The notes beneath the pieces were generated by a model that saw only the letters and a list, made by a program, of their open reading frames with translations, searched no databases and was not told the origin of the DNA. A stretch of DNA of 64,000 bases, taken from NCBI GenBank assembly GCA_034440575.1, contig JAOTOL010001601.1, forward strand, positions 1,976,001-2,040,000. Reading direction: 5' to 3'. How positions within the stretch are numbered: the stretch's first letter is position 1; the number at the start of each line of letters is the position of its first letter. A program made the translations under genes and the position numbers. The stretch is from Imbricaverruca yamaguchii (taxonomy: Eukaryota > Arthropoda > Thecostraca > Neoverrucidae). Positions 48,720 through 59,143 of the stretch are shown piece by piece.

Positions 48720-49589
48720 ATGTCTTTCTCGCTGGCAAGCGCCCCCGACAGTGCGCCGCCGCGTCCCATGACGTCGTTCCGGCTCCCTTCATTCTCTCCT
48801 GAGGAAGCCGAGCTGTGGCTGGTACAGGTGGACTGCGCGTTCGACGTTGCTGGCATCACCGAACCAGCCATCAAATTCAAGTTGTTGGTGACCAACCTGC
48901 CCATGGCCATCGCATCGCAAGTCCGCGATGTGGTCATCGGGCAGCCGGGAAACTTTGACGCACTCTGCGCCGCCCTGCGCCAGAGGCTGGCGCAGTCGCG
49001 GACTAGTCCCCTTGAGGCCCTGCTGCGCCACCAGCAGCTCGGAGACAGGACACCGTCCCAGCTGCTCCGCGACATGCGCGGCCAGTTGACGGCCGGCGAC
49101 GCCCCCACGGACAGCGGGCTGCTGCGGACTCTCTTCCTGCAGCGGCTGCCGCGATTGGCACGGGCCGCACTCGCCCTCCTGCCAGAGGCCACGCCACTGG
49201 AAGACCTCGCAGAGGCGGCAGATCGGTTTATCGAGGCCTCTCGACCGACCGACATCATCGCCGCAGTCTCGGCCACTTCCGCCGAGCATCTGTCGCCGCC
49301 ACAACCCGCCAGCAGCACGTCCGACTTCCACGCCGCAATCGTCAGCCTGACTGCCATAGTCAGGCGCCTGGAGACTTCCAATCGGCGGCTGGAAGAGGCC
49401 ATGGCCCGGCCGCATCGGTCTGCGGCGCCCACCGCTCGACGCTCTGGCTCCCGCTCGGCGTCCAGACCACGAGTGCGACAGCGCGACACCTCTCCAGCTG
49501 GCTACTGCTGGTACCACCGGAGGTTCGGTGCGGATGCCCGCAACTGCTCCGAGCCATGCACCTGGGGCTCGGTAAACAGACAGGCCTGA
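48720..49589 (+). CDS. Gypsy (CsRn1-type) Gag
   Basis: 289 residues. The structural protein that packages the element RNA. The start is taken at ATG 48720, because the upstream open frame runs through the leader. The capsid-like N-half reads SFSPEEAELWLVQVDCAFDV and continues through a leucine-rich helical region. An arginine-rich linker leads to the CHCC knuckle CWYHRRFGADARNCSEPC near residues 262-279. It overlaps pol in the -1 frame (49556-49587), the usual arrangement for frameshift expression. The frame is intact, unlike pol. Confidence 0.88.
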   Translation: MSFSLASAPDSAPPRPMTSFRLPSFSPEEAELWLVQVDCAFDVAGITEPAIKFKLLVTNLPMAIASQVRDVVIGQPGNFDALCAALRQRLAQSRTSPLEALLRHQQLGDRTPSQLLRDMRGQLTAGDAPTDSGLLRTLFLQRLPRLARAALALLPEATPLEDLAEAADRFIEASRPTDIIAAVSATSAEHLSPPQPASSTSDFHAAIVSLTAIVRRLETSNRRLEEAMARPHRSAAPTARRSGSRSASRPRVRQRDTSPAGYCWYHRRFGADARNCSEPCTWGSVNRQA

Positions 49590-51871
49590 CGCTGCCAGCG
49601 CCTACGGTATCAGGCCCACCGCATCTGGCGCAGCTGTTTTATGTGACAGACAGCCGCCTCTCCCGACCGCTCCTCATCGACACCGGCGCTCAGGTGAGCG
49701 TTGTGCCGCCTGCCGTCGTGCCACACGACGCGTGCGTCACTTCGGAGCTGCTCCCTCGGCTGGAGGCAGCCAATGGTTCGTTGGTCAAGACGCTGGGATG
49801 CTTCCGTCATGCAGTGCAGCTGGGAGGTGACGCGGCTCTCGACTGGACATTCATCGTCGCGGACGTCGCGACGCCGATCCTGGGCGCCGACTTCCTGGCG
49901 CACCATCACCTAGCTGTCGACTTGCGTCAGCAGGTCCTACGGGACGCGTCGGGCCGAGTCTGTGCACACGGGACGCCCACCTCCATCAGCTCGCTGGGGC
50001 TGCGTACCGTCGCCAGCTGATCGCCCTTCTCCGCGCTACTGCGAGAGTTTCCGCGGGTGACTGCAGCCGCCACTCACCCTACGCCGGTGCGACACCTTGT
50101 CACACACCACATCGTGACGTCTGGCCCGCCACGGGTCGCGCGACCACGACGTCTGGCGCCGGATCGACTCGCAATCGCACGCCAGGAGTTTGGTAAGCTG
50201 CGCCAACTTGGTGTCCTACGACCATCAAAGAGTAGCTGGGCCTCGCCGCTGCACCTGGTCCCAAAGAAAACACCCGGCGAGTGGCGACCGTGCGGGGACT
50301 ACCGCGCCCTGAATGCTGCCACCGTGCCCGATCGCTACCCGCTTCCGTACCTGCAGGATTTCGCCGGGAACCTGCACGGGTGCACGATCTTTTCGAAGAT
50401 AGACCTGGTGCGAGCGTATAACCAGATCCCGGTGGAGCCAGCCGACGTCTCGAAGACGGCCATCACCACGCCATTCGGGCTATTCGAGATGACCCGCCTC
50501 CCGTTCGGCCTGCGGAACGCCAGTCAAACGTTCCAAAGGTTCATGGACGCAGTACTGCGGGACGTACCGGGCTGCTTCGCCTACCTGGACGACATCTTGA
50601 TCGCCAGCACCACGGAGGCGGAGCATCTGGGGCACCTGCGCCAGGTTTTCCAGCGGCTCGACCAGTACGGCGTGGTGGCAAACAAAGACAAGTGTGTCTT
50701 TGGCGTCGGCCGCCTCACGTTCCTCGGCCACGACGTCAGCCCAGAGGGAATCGCACCACTTCCGGACAAGGTCGCTGCGGTGCAAGAGTTTCCGCGACCA
50801 ACCACCGAAAACCAGCTTCGGCGCTTCATCGGCATGGTAGCGTACTACCACCGCTTTGTACCCGATGCGGCTGCCCTGCTCAGACCGCTCAATGGCTTGC
50901 TGGCTAAGAAGGCATCCAAGCGCACGCGCGTCATCGCTTTGTCGGACGAAGCCGAGCAAGCATTTCTGCAAGTGAAGACGAAGCTCGCACAGGCCGCACG
51001 CCTTGCGCATCCGACACCGGCAGCACCCCTCAGTCTGCAAGTCGACGCATCGGACACTGGTGTCGGCGCCGTCCTCCAGCAGTTCGTGGCTGGCCGATGG
51101 GAGCCCCTGTCGTTCTTTTCCAAGAACCTCAGGCCCGCTGAAACCAGGTACAGCACTTTCGGGCGCGAGCTCCTCGCCGTATACCTGGCGATCCGTCACT
51201 TTCGTCACAGCGTGGACGGCCGGGACTTCACGGTCTTCACAGATCACCGGCCCTTGGTGTCAGCAATTGGCTCGAGCTCCGATCGCTACTCACCACGTGA
51301 GATCCGGCACCTTGACTTCGTCGGCCAGTTCACCACCGACATCCGGCACGTGCCGGGCAAAGACAACACTGTGGCTGATGCTCTGTCCCGAACATTGGCG
51401 ATGCTTCAGGCACCGCAGCCCCCTCTGCATGACTTTGACGCCTTGGCGGAGGCTCAACAAGAGGATGAAGCCCTGAAGACGTTCCTGGTAGCGCCGCACT
51501 CTCTGGCCCTGCGCGACGTGCCCCTGGCCAGCGGCCGCACGCTACTAGTCGACGAGTCGGGCGGGGGACCCCGCCCGCTGATACCGACCAGTCTCCGTCA
51601 CCAGTACTTCCGTCTACTGCACACCCTGTCGCATCCTGGAGTTCGGGCTACATAGCACCTAGTCTCCCAGAGGTTCGTTTGGCCGGGCATGAAGCAGGAC
51701 ATCAGAATCTGGACGCAGGCGTGCATCCAGTGTCAACGCGCCAAGGTACAACGCCACACCAGAGCCCCAGTAGGCTCCTTCAGCCCACCGGATGCTCGTT
51801 TTGATCAGGTCCACATCGACCTGATCCCTTTAGACTACAATTTGGTATACACTAGTTTGAGGGCTCTTTGA
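49556..51871 (+). pseudogene. Gypsy (CsRn1-type) Pol, with two in-frame stops and truncated integrase
   Basis: One frame spans protease, RT, RNase H and integrase start, broken by TGA at 50018-50020 and TAG at 51653-51655. The protease active site is LLIDTGAQVSVVPP (about 49672). RT has the [23 protein letters not shown] and catalytic YLDDILIA (about 50581) blocks. RNase H reads [28 protein letters not shown] and FTDHRPL. The integrase HHCC finger uses the His in LHTLSHPG and the Cys pair in CIQCQRAK. Sequence is lost soon after ARFDQVHIDLI, where the first catalytic Asp of the core lies. The element is dead; the changes are described only, not repaired. Confidence 0.9.
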
Positions 51872-52432
51872 CGTCCCAGTAGTCCCGAACGAACGATGGG
51901 TGTAACTTTGTACACATTTTGGGAGGGCACATGCCCCTGTCCCCTCTCCCCAAAGAAAAGAAGAATGTTTGCATGGGATCGTATTTGATGTGCCCCAAAT
52001 CAATATCGGCCGGCCCATTGCTTTCATGCATCGTGCCATCCCAATTTTTTTTTAAGAAAACCACATCCGTGGAAGCTTCAGTAGAGGATCTCGGCCCGAA
52101 CAGCGAACAGCATCAGCTGCCGTTCTAAAGAGAAACGAAAATGAAGTGGCCTTCACGATACAAGCATAGCACAAGCAGAGGCGCAGCCGGTGGGTTCGAG
52201 GGTCGGTGCCCCTTCCATTAGCAACCAGAATTACGCTAAATCGAACGATAAATATTTTGATATTAACCACGCAAAACCAGAAATTATCGGGGTGTTTCGC
52301 GCTCCAAAAGCGGCCTGTGTTCCATGCCAGTTTTTGACCGGACATCCTTACGAAAATCCTGGCTGCACCACTGAGCATAAGCACTCGCTCCAAGTGAAAG
52401 GGATGCCCGTACGGACGTCAAAGGTTGCTACA
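51872..52432. other. Spacer between Gypsy remnant and terminal-inverted-repeat element
   Basis: No gene recognised. Contains AT-rich and C-rich stretches and a poly-T run (about 52047-52055). Confidence 0.5.
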
Positions 52433-53239
52433 CCCTAGAAAAAATTCCATTAGAAACCATTAGGAACCATTAGGATTTTCCGAATGGTTTCAATGGTCCC
52501 TAATGGTTTGACTGTTTCCTAATGGAATTTACCTGATGGTGTAGTGATCCCAATGGTCCTAATGGTATTCTGACCAGACCGATCGGAGTTTCCATTCGGA
52601 ATCTGGTGGTTGTGTCGCTTTCCTAGTGGAAAAATATTCTGAATGGTTTTGATGGCAGTCTTTAGACATGCATAGATTGCCGTGAAATTTGTTTCATGCT
52701 TCCTCGGAAAATCTCACAGGACCTACGTGCTAGCGGATCTAGGGGATAGAGACATGGGGGCCATGACCCCCCCCCCAAGCGACATGAAGGGGGACCAAAA
52801 TATCTTCCCACTACAAAATTTTAAACTTTAAGAAGTTTTCCTTAGGGGATGATGATGACAAAATACACAACAATGTGATGAACTTAGTCGGGATCGGCGA
52901 ATTCGCTTCTCAGAATGAATGCATTCAAAGTTCACCTGGCGAACTATAACCCGATAACCCGCGCCGTCCCGCTGGGGGGGGGGGGGTCTTGAACCCCCCT
53001 CAGGGTTTTCGCGGATAGTGAAAGAATTCATTATCGCGACAACGCGCCGAAATTTGGCATACCTTTTCCCACATCAATTGGGCATGTTGAGTCAAACTTT
53101 TGAAGTCAGGTCATCTAGGGTCAACGAGTTTGTCTAGGTCAAGTGAGGTCACCTAAAAAACGTTCAACCATTCGCCAAGCTTTAACTGATACAGATGTTC
53201 TAATGAAACTTTCTGCGTTTGCTTATTTTTGGACTTAGG

Positions 53240-53575
53240 GAACCATTAGGACTACTAGGTACCATTATGACCAATAGGTACCATCAGAACTACTAGGACC
53301 ACTATGTACCATTAGGACCACTAGGCACCATTAGGACCACTAGGCACCATTAGGACCACTAGGTACCATCAGGGCCATTAGGTACCATCGGGACCATTAG
53401 GTACCATCAGAACCATTAGGTATCATCAAAACCATTAGGTACCATCAAGACCATTAGGTACCATCAGGACCATTAGGTACCATCAGAACCATTAGGTACG
53501 ATCAAAACCATTAGGTACCATCAAGACCATTAGGTACCATCAGGACCATTAGGTACCATCAGGACCATTAGGAAT
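53240..53575. repeat. ~19-bp minisatellite, left array (CCATTAGGTACCATCAGGA)
   Basis: About 17 copies of a 19-20 bp unit alternating CCATTAGG and TACCATCAGG. It shares its unit with the array at 56975-57175 and with the element ends. Confidence 0.92.
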
Positions 53576-53639
53576 ATAATCAAATAATTAAATTACTTTA
53601 AATGCAGGTTTGAAATAATTCGAAGAATTTAATTTAATT

Positions 53640-54865
53640 AAAATAATTCAAATACATTATTGCCATGCTAGGATATTTCGTTATCAGGCGAAAAGTGGTT
53701 TTACGGAACCGCCTATCTTCACATATCCATCTCTATTGCGCATATATTTATCCATCACTAGCATGTCAATTTCCTCTAGTGGCGGTTTGTGCGGTTGCTG
53801 TTGGAGGTTCGCTAGTCTGGAGTTGTTTGGTTTTCTTTGAAGCACCGATCACGGTGATTTGCCATTTATCCATACATATCGGACGTAAAAGATAATTTGA
53901 TAAAGGTACTTCATAATAGTGATATACAGGACTTCGGACCTAGGAAGAAGTACGATTTACGTCTAAGTTAAAAAAAAAAAAAAAAAAAACGTCCATCTGC
54001 GCCAGTCCGGGTCATGTGGAGAGGCTTGCGGCGGATCAAGCGGACCGTTATACAGCACAAGTACTAAAACTGGCTGGTAAGTGGTGATTTCGGTGTGCTT
54101 TTTTGCATACGTTTCATTTGATAGTGTTTCTTAAACAAGACCAGGTCACGATAACATGACAAATCGCTTGCCTTTGGCACCTAGTGAAGAAACTACCGAT
54201 TTATGTACATTTGGGGATATTTATGTATATCTGAACACTTAAGACGTCATGCAACAAATAACTACTGATGATTCTGTGTGGTTGAACCGGTAATTGCACG
54301 GTGTACTAAACATGAATATGAACAAGCTATCCAATGTTCAAAATGTTCCTTTTGATGAAATTATTCAACCGCTTGAAAAAAGCATCCTTGAAAATCACCA
54401 TAATTTCTTAGCGGTGTGCCATATTCCAAACATGGAGATGTGGTTGTGCAGGATTACTTCACTGCAACTGTTGGGACACTAGTCATTAGTAGCCACTACA
54501 AAATATAACTACTGGTGCAGTTTCAAACAAAAAATAGGTAATTTCCTTTTGTTTTTTTTTTAAAGCCCACAGCTATCGGAAGCGATGGCGCCTGCGGACT
54601 GCTAGCTCCATGAGCAAAGAAGTAGTAGAACTATGTGGTCAGACTCATATTTCAGTAGAGAAAGGTCCATTGCTCATGAATACTGCCATCTTCTTTATTT
54701 TGTGTGTTGGCTATTTTTGCAGAATCTAGATGCATCATTGCTGTTGCAGTAGTGAAATGCGTGATAATCATGAGTACTGGGTATATAGCCAGAGCTGTTG
54801 GTGCACCAAAAACCTTAATAGCTCACTAATCTGCATGATTGTAATTATTTGTGTATATTCTGCAG
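53640..54865 (+). other. Interior of the inverted-repeat element, upstream of the recognised exons
   Basis: A run of 20 A lies at about 53970-53989. An open frame ending in a good donor (about 53993-54079, ...AAACTGGCTG|GTAAGT; protein-like ASPGHVERLAADQADRY) may be an earlier exon, and 54567-54620 (HSYRKRWRLRTASSM after an AAAG acceptor) another, with matching phase. Both are tentative. Nothing else is seen. Confidence 0.35.
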
Positions 54866-56425
54866 CAGCAGCTCCAGCCTGATGAGACTGATCAGTCGGC
54901 CAAAAGGTGCTAGGCTGCCGCTAATGAAGGTATCTTTGGTGGCACCTCTGTACTTCCAGATGATATCCATCAACCACTGGAAAAACAAGCCAAGTAAGTA
55001 TATTTAATTAAAATAAAAAATAGGAGTATTTAACCAGTAGTGGTTTCAAAGTACCAGCAGGTACTAAGGAATGTGTGAACACAGTTCACCAATGTTAAGT
55101 TGTGATGCTTCTTAGATACGCTTGCAATGAAGAAGTTCAGATATGCTCCAAATATACAACTGGATGGAGAAAAGATCATTGTGTTTCATCCTGATACCAT
55201 TTTCCTCTCAAAATATGATTTCAGTACAATAATCATTTGATTTCTACACGATGTATTTGAACTTTCATCTGGCTTGGACACCAATATATGTAATTCATGT
55301 ACAGTATTTCATTCCTGAAGGTAAGTAGAGAAAACGAACTATAACTTGCTGGTCACTAGCAAATGTAGCCAGCTTGAACACCAATATACACCACACCACC
55401 ACCACCAGGAAGGATGTTTGATTACTTTCACCTTTAATGCTAATTTCTCCTGGAAGTTCCAATCCTCACTATCCCATGTCTTCAAATGATACTAGGTCCT
55501 TTATCGCAATGACATTACTAATGTTGTGTATTTAATAGGTACTGGGCGCCAAATAACCCTGCTGTCGGGGCATCCCTAAACCCAAATATTCAATTTCTGA
55601 TAGGTACAAGAAGTTCAGACTCCTGCAGAAAGAGATGGCAAAGCAGAATGAGGAGGTTACTCAGCTGAAGCAGCAGGTCACCCTCCTCGAGAGCAACAAA
55701 GAGGCTCTTCAGGATTATGCCAAGCAGCTGCAGGAGCTGAACCATGCATTCCAGCACGAAGTGCCCGCTGCTGTTCAAGGACAAGGTGAGAATGAATCAA
55801 GACCCAACAAACCCAGAGTACTATTGGAAGACAAGATCAGTCCGTAAGCAGCTCATAAGTTCATATCTGCCCAAATGTCTGCCCGCTGTTCCATTCATTT
55901 CCTGTTCGAGTCTCCCCGAACCTCTCCGATCTTCTTCCCCACTGTAGATTAATGGAATAGTCCCATTTGCAGATGGCGCATTGGCCCTTTTCAAATTTAA
56001 TTTGTTTATAGGCTATATATATGTTAGTGTTTTTGTTTTTGTTAGTTCCAAGGTGGGTGCAGTCATAGTTTTATTTCTTACGGTGATCGCCCTTGTAAAC
56101 GTTATGAAGCAAAAACCCTGGATCAACAACACTTAATTGCATATACATTAATGGCCGTACAGTTTATATGTCATATTATATTTCAGGCGAACTGTTTTCC
56201 ACAGATGGACTAAAAAGACACCTGCAACCGACCAGGAGATCGGCTGACTACATAGCGCTTGTGGAACGAAAGGTGTCCAGGTTCCTGAATATAAAAAAAC
56301 ACGACCTGCGCAGAAAACTGAAGTATCCTGCTGCACCAGAAATGCAGAAAGAAGCTGAGCCATGGTCACTCCGCTTCTCGCGCCGAACAGTCGTGCCACA
56401 CGCCTTGATTTTGGCCTGGTTGTGA
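54866..56425 (+). pseudogene. Three-exon coiled-coil protein gene of unknown function with in-frame TAG
   Basis: Exons 54866-54993, 55604-55785 and 56187-56425 join with consistent phases (2 then 1) at GT-AG introns. The product reads QLQPDETDQSAKR..., then a heptad-rich coiled coil (EVTQLKQQVTLLESNKEALQ, continuing DYAKQLQELN), then a basic part (TDGLKRHLQPTRRSADY, LVERKVSRFLNIKKHDLRRKL) to TGA at 56425. TAG at 54911-54913 interrupts the first exon in frame. I do not recognise the family; the layout (coiled coil then basic helical domain) would suit a DNA-binding or chromatin protein, which is speculation. A dispersed LINE tail (55547-55595) lies in its second intron, right against the acceptor. 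It is inside the inverted-repeat element, so it may be element-encoded or captured. Confidence 0.5.
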
Positions 56426-56974
56426 TAGGAAAAGACCGCAATTTATGCCATCCATCCGTATGTTGTGGAATATATCGTTGGAAGCTGGTTGAACTTTACC
56501 GTGCTGTGCGCAGAACTTTGGCACTGTTCGATTCCGTAGCTGACTCACATACTGATGGTTTCAAAAGTATGGCTGCTGCGTGAACCCCTATCAATAAATA
56601 TGAAAGCAAAACCCAACACTTCCAGTAGTTGGCATTGATTTATGGACCTGATTAAACGCCCGATTTTAACGTGGTGCATTGTATCAGGCGGCGCAGTGTT
56701 GAGAAATGCTTACTTATATGTATGTGTGTGTGCAACAGCTACGGCAAAACGCTGCAAGAGTCATAGTGTTGCGTGTTGCCCTTAGGCATGGAATAAAACA
56801 AGGGAATTCGTACCACGATTGATACATCGAGGGTAAACATCCAAAAACTGTTCCCAATATCAATATATTTTTCTGCTAGAAAGCCCACCATTCAGACCAC
56901 TAGTTGGGGAAACCACCAGGGGATATTGGGATCATGAGGGTCCATTGGGATCACAGGAATCGTCAGGAAACCAC

Positions 56975-57175
56975 TAGGTACCATTAGAACCATTAGATAC
57001 CATCAGGACCATTAGGTACCATCAGGACCATTAGGTACCATTAGGACCATTAGGTACCATTAGGACCATTAGGTACCATTAGAACCATTAGGTACCATTA
57101 GGTACCATTAGGACCATTAGGTACCATTAGAACCATTAGGTACCATCAGGACCATTAGACCATTCGGAATGTTCC
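56975..57175. repeat. ~19-bp minisatellite, right array (CCATTAGGTACCATTAGGA)
   Basis: About ten copies of the same unit as at 53240, in the same orientation, just inside the right end of the element. Confidence 0.92.
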
Positions 57176-57228
57176 AATTTCCAAGGGGCAAGACCATTAG
57201 GAAATTCCTAATGGAATTTGTTCTAGGG

Positions 57229-59143
57229 CAGGCCAAACCAACCAATTTTTCGGAATGAGGCTATGGATGTCCCAATGAAGATTTCTAACATACCTAACCC
57301 TCCAAGTTCACTGTCAAAAACTATCAAATTTCTGTCATTGTTAACTGGATCAAGACCATGGCTGAATTGCCACCAAGTGATCCAGCCATATAGGAACACG
57401 GATTGTGCAACAGCTAAGGAGTTGTCCAAGCACTTACACAATTCGGAGAACTCTGACGTTAATCTTTGGGCGAATGGGATGGGAGCTCAGTGCTTCCAAT
57501 TGTTTTAAATGTGAATGCTGGTACAACTTCAATCTGTTTCAGACTGTGCTCCTTCCTGTGTTTGGTATTACTCCAGTCGAAAAACCTCGCCCCAGCCAAA
57601 CAACGGCGAATGTTTGGCAGTTATTGGCGTAGAGATCTTGGCGGTTTTGCCATGGAGGGTTTTGCCAGATTTTGGCTGGGTTCTGTACTTGGTTTTACAG
57701 CGGAACTTTGCTCGCAGGTCCCAGGTCTCAGGAAAGAGACATGGGACGAGATAGAGGGAGAAGACCTGGTATACTGATCCGCATACATTAAAAGCGACCA
57801 CCAAATCTAATTATCACTTCAGTTTTAACAACGAAATAGGTTTTAATGTCGACGATGCTGAAATAAGTAAAATTAAACTTACGAACATCAGTGAATTGCA
57901 ATACGATTTCTGATTTACGTGGAGACTACACTCAGCTCTACGCAGCCGACGAATGATTGCCAGGGAGCATATTGGTGAAGGTTAAATTGGCGAAGGATGC
58001 GGTTGTAAGCCAACTTCCTGAGCAACGGCAGACAAAATAACAACAAAAGTATACTTAAACGATGTCAATCAAGTTTCTCAAACCATACCTGATACTCCCG
58101 ACATGTTCACACCGCAAAACTAGTAAATATTCATAACTCACCCCATGAATAGGATACACGCGCACCGACTGACATGTTACCTGCGATCTATTGGGATATA
58201 GGTTTCGGAATATAAAATGGTTTAATGAAAATTATACTACAGCGATCCGTCCAAAATCGTTTAATTCTCACCATGAAGGACAATTTTTTTCCAGTGCAAT
58301 AGCTTAATTTTTTTTAATATAAATCAATTCTTATTAATATTGAAGGCTCTTCGATGTACTTCTTTAGTTCATATCTTGAATATTTAGTTGAAGGGAGGAA
58401 TAACTTGGAAGGCTCAAAAGCTAGTAGACATGAGAGCAAAGTGCTGCTGTAAAACCGACTTGCGTCACGTTCCGTCCACGAATTTGATGTACCATGACGT
58501 CATATGTCGTTATTTGTTTATTTCTCACGAATTCAGCTGCCGGATTTCGTGGATCCCGCGGGCAACACGCAGGTTGAAAAGTCTCACCAAATTTTTAGCA
58601 CTGAACAGGGTGCCCTCGACATGAGAAGCAAAAGTGCACCAATGTTGAGTGGGTTCAAGACGTGACGTCATGATGACGTAATTAGGGGCACCAATCGCCT
58701 ACAAGAGTTACCACTACGGCAGCGCTGTATGCTGACATCGAGCACGACCGAAGCATTACCCAACTCCTTGTTCGTAGGCGAATGGCCCGCATGTACGGAG
58801 GCAAGGTCTTATTGAGAGTTGCGCGGATTCACGCAAGGCCCTTTACATAGTTCACGGAGTTTTTATTGGAGTTTGAGTCAAATTACGATTTCTCGGTGAA
58901 TGTTTTGTCGTACTTCATCCAAGACTTCGCCGAATTAATTTGGATGAAAGAGCTGATGTTTTAAGAACTGGCAAATGCTGTACCGCCACCGTACGATACA
59001 GAAGTTTGTGATACGGTATCGTTTGGTCTCGTGCAATTTTCCTCCCGTGGGTGAATACTGGTGGCGAAGAGCTTCAGTTTGTGACAACAGCGTTCGGTGA
59101 CCACAGTCAAGATTAGAAGCGTTACTTATTTGGAACTTCCAGA
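57229..59143. other. Spacer with probable promoter of the next gene
   Basis: No gene is recognised at 57229-58370. From about 58400 to 59200 CG dinucleotides are frequent, then drop sharply inside the following gene. This resembles the MTPAP promoter and suggests that the promoter of the gene starting at 59144 is here. Confidence 0.45.

Larger units (their letters stand above)
48226..51871 (+). mobile_element. CsRn1-type Ty3/Gypsy LTR retrotransposon, decayed and 3'-truncated
   Basis: The order is LTR remnant ending GCGCTACA (48497), tRNA-Trp primer-binding site (48499), gag (48720), protease, reverse transcriptase, RNase H and integrase zinc finger. It is cut off in the integrase core near 51830-51871; no 3' LTR is found. 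A C-x2-H-x9-C-x3-C gag motif and tRNA-Trp priming together define the CsRn1 clade (family knowledge). It is GC-rich (many CG-ending codons) unlike the flanks. Confidence 0.9.
52433..57228. mobile_element. 4.8-kb element with 21-bp terminal inverted repeats, superfamily unknown
   Basis: Left end 52433-52453 begins CCCTAGAA, and right end 57208-57228 is its reverse complement; 20 of 21 bases match. Just inside both ends are palindromic CCATTAGG/CCTAATGG motifs that grade into minisatellite arrays (53240-53575 and 56975-57175). A spliced open frame (54866-56425) lies inside. The terminal CCCTAGAA is the one piggyBac elements use, but the flanks are TACA/CAGG, not TTAA. A 2-bp CA flank on both sides is the only candidate duplication. 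No DDE transposase was recognised. Confidence 0.7.

Noticed and set aside
48203..49517. Minus-strand frames of 242-428 codons opposite gag
   Set aside because: Antisense shadows of the GC-rich Gypsy gag gene.
52433..57228. piggyBac element on the basis of CCCTAGAA termini
   Set aside because: Flanking target sites are not TTAA and no piggyBac transposase motifs were seen, so the superfamily is left open.
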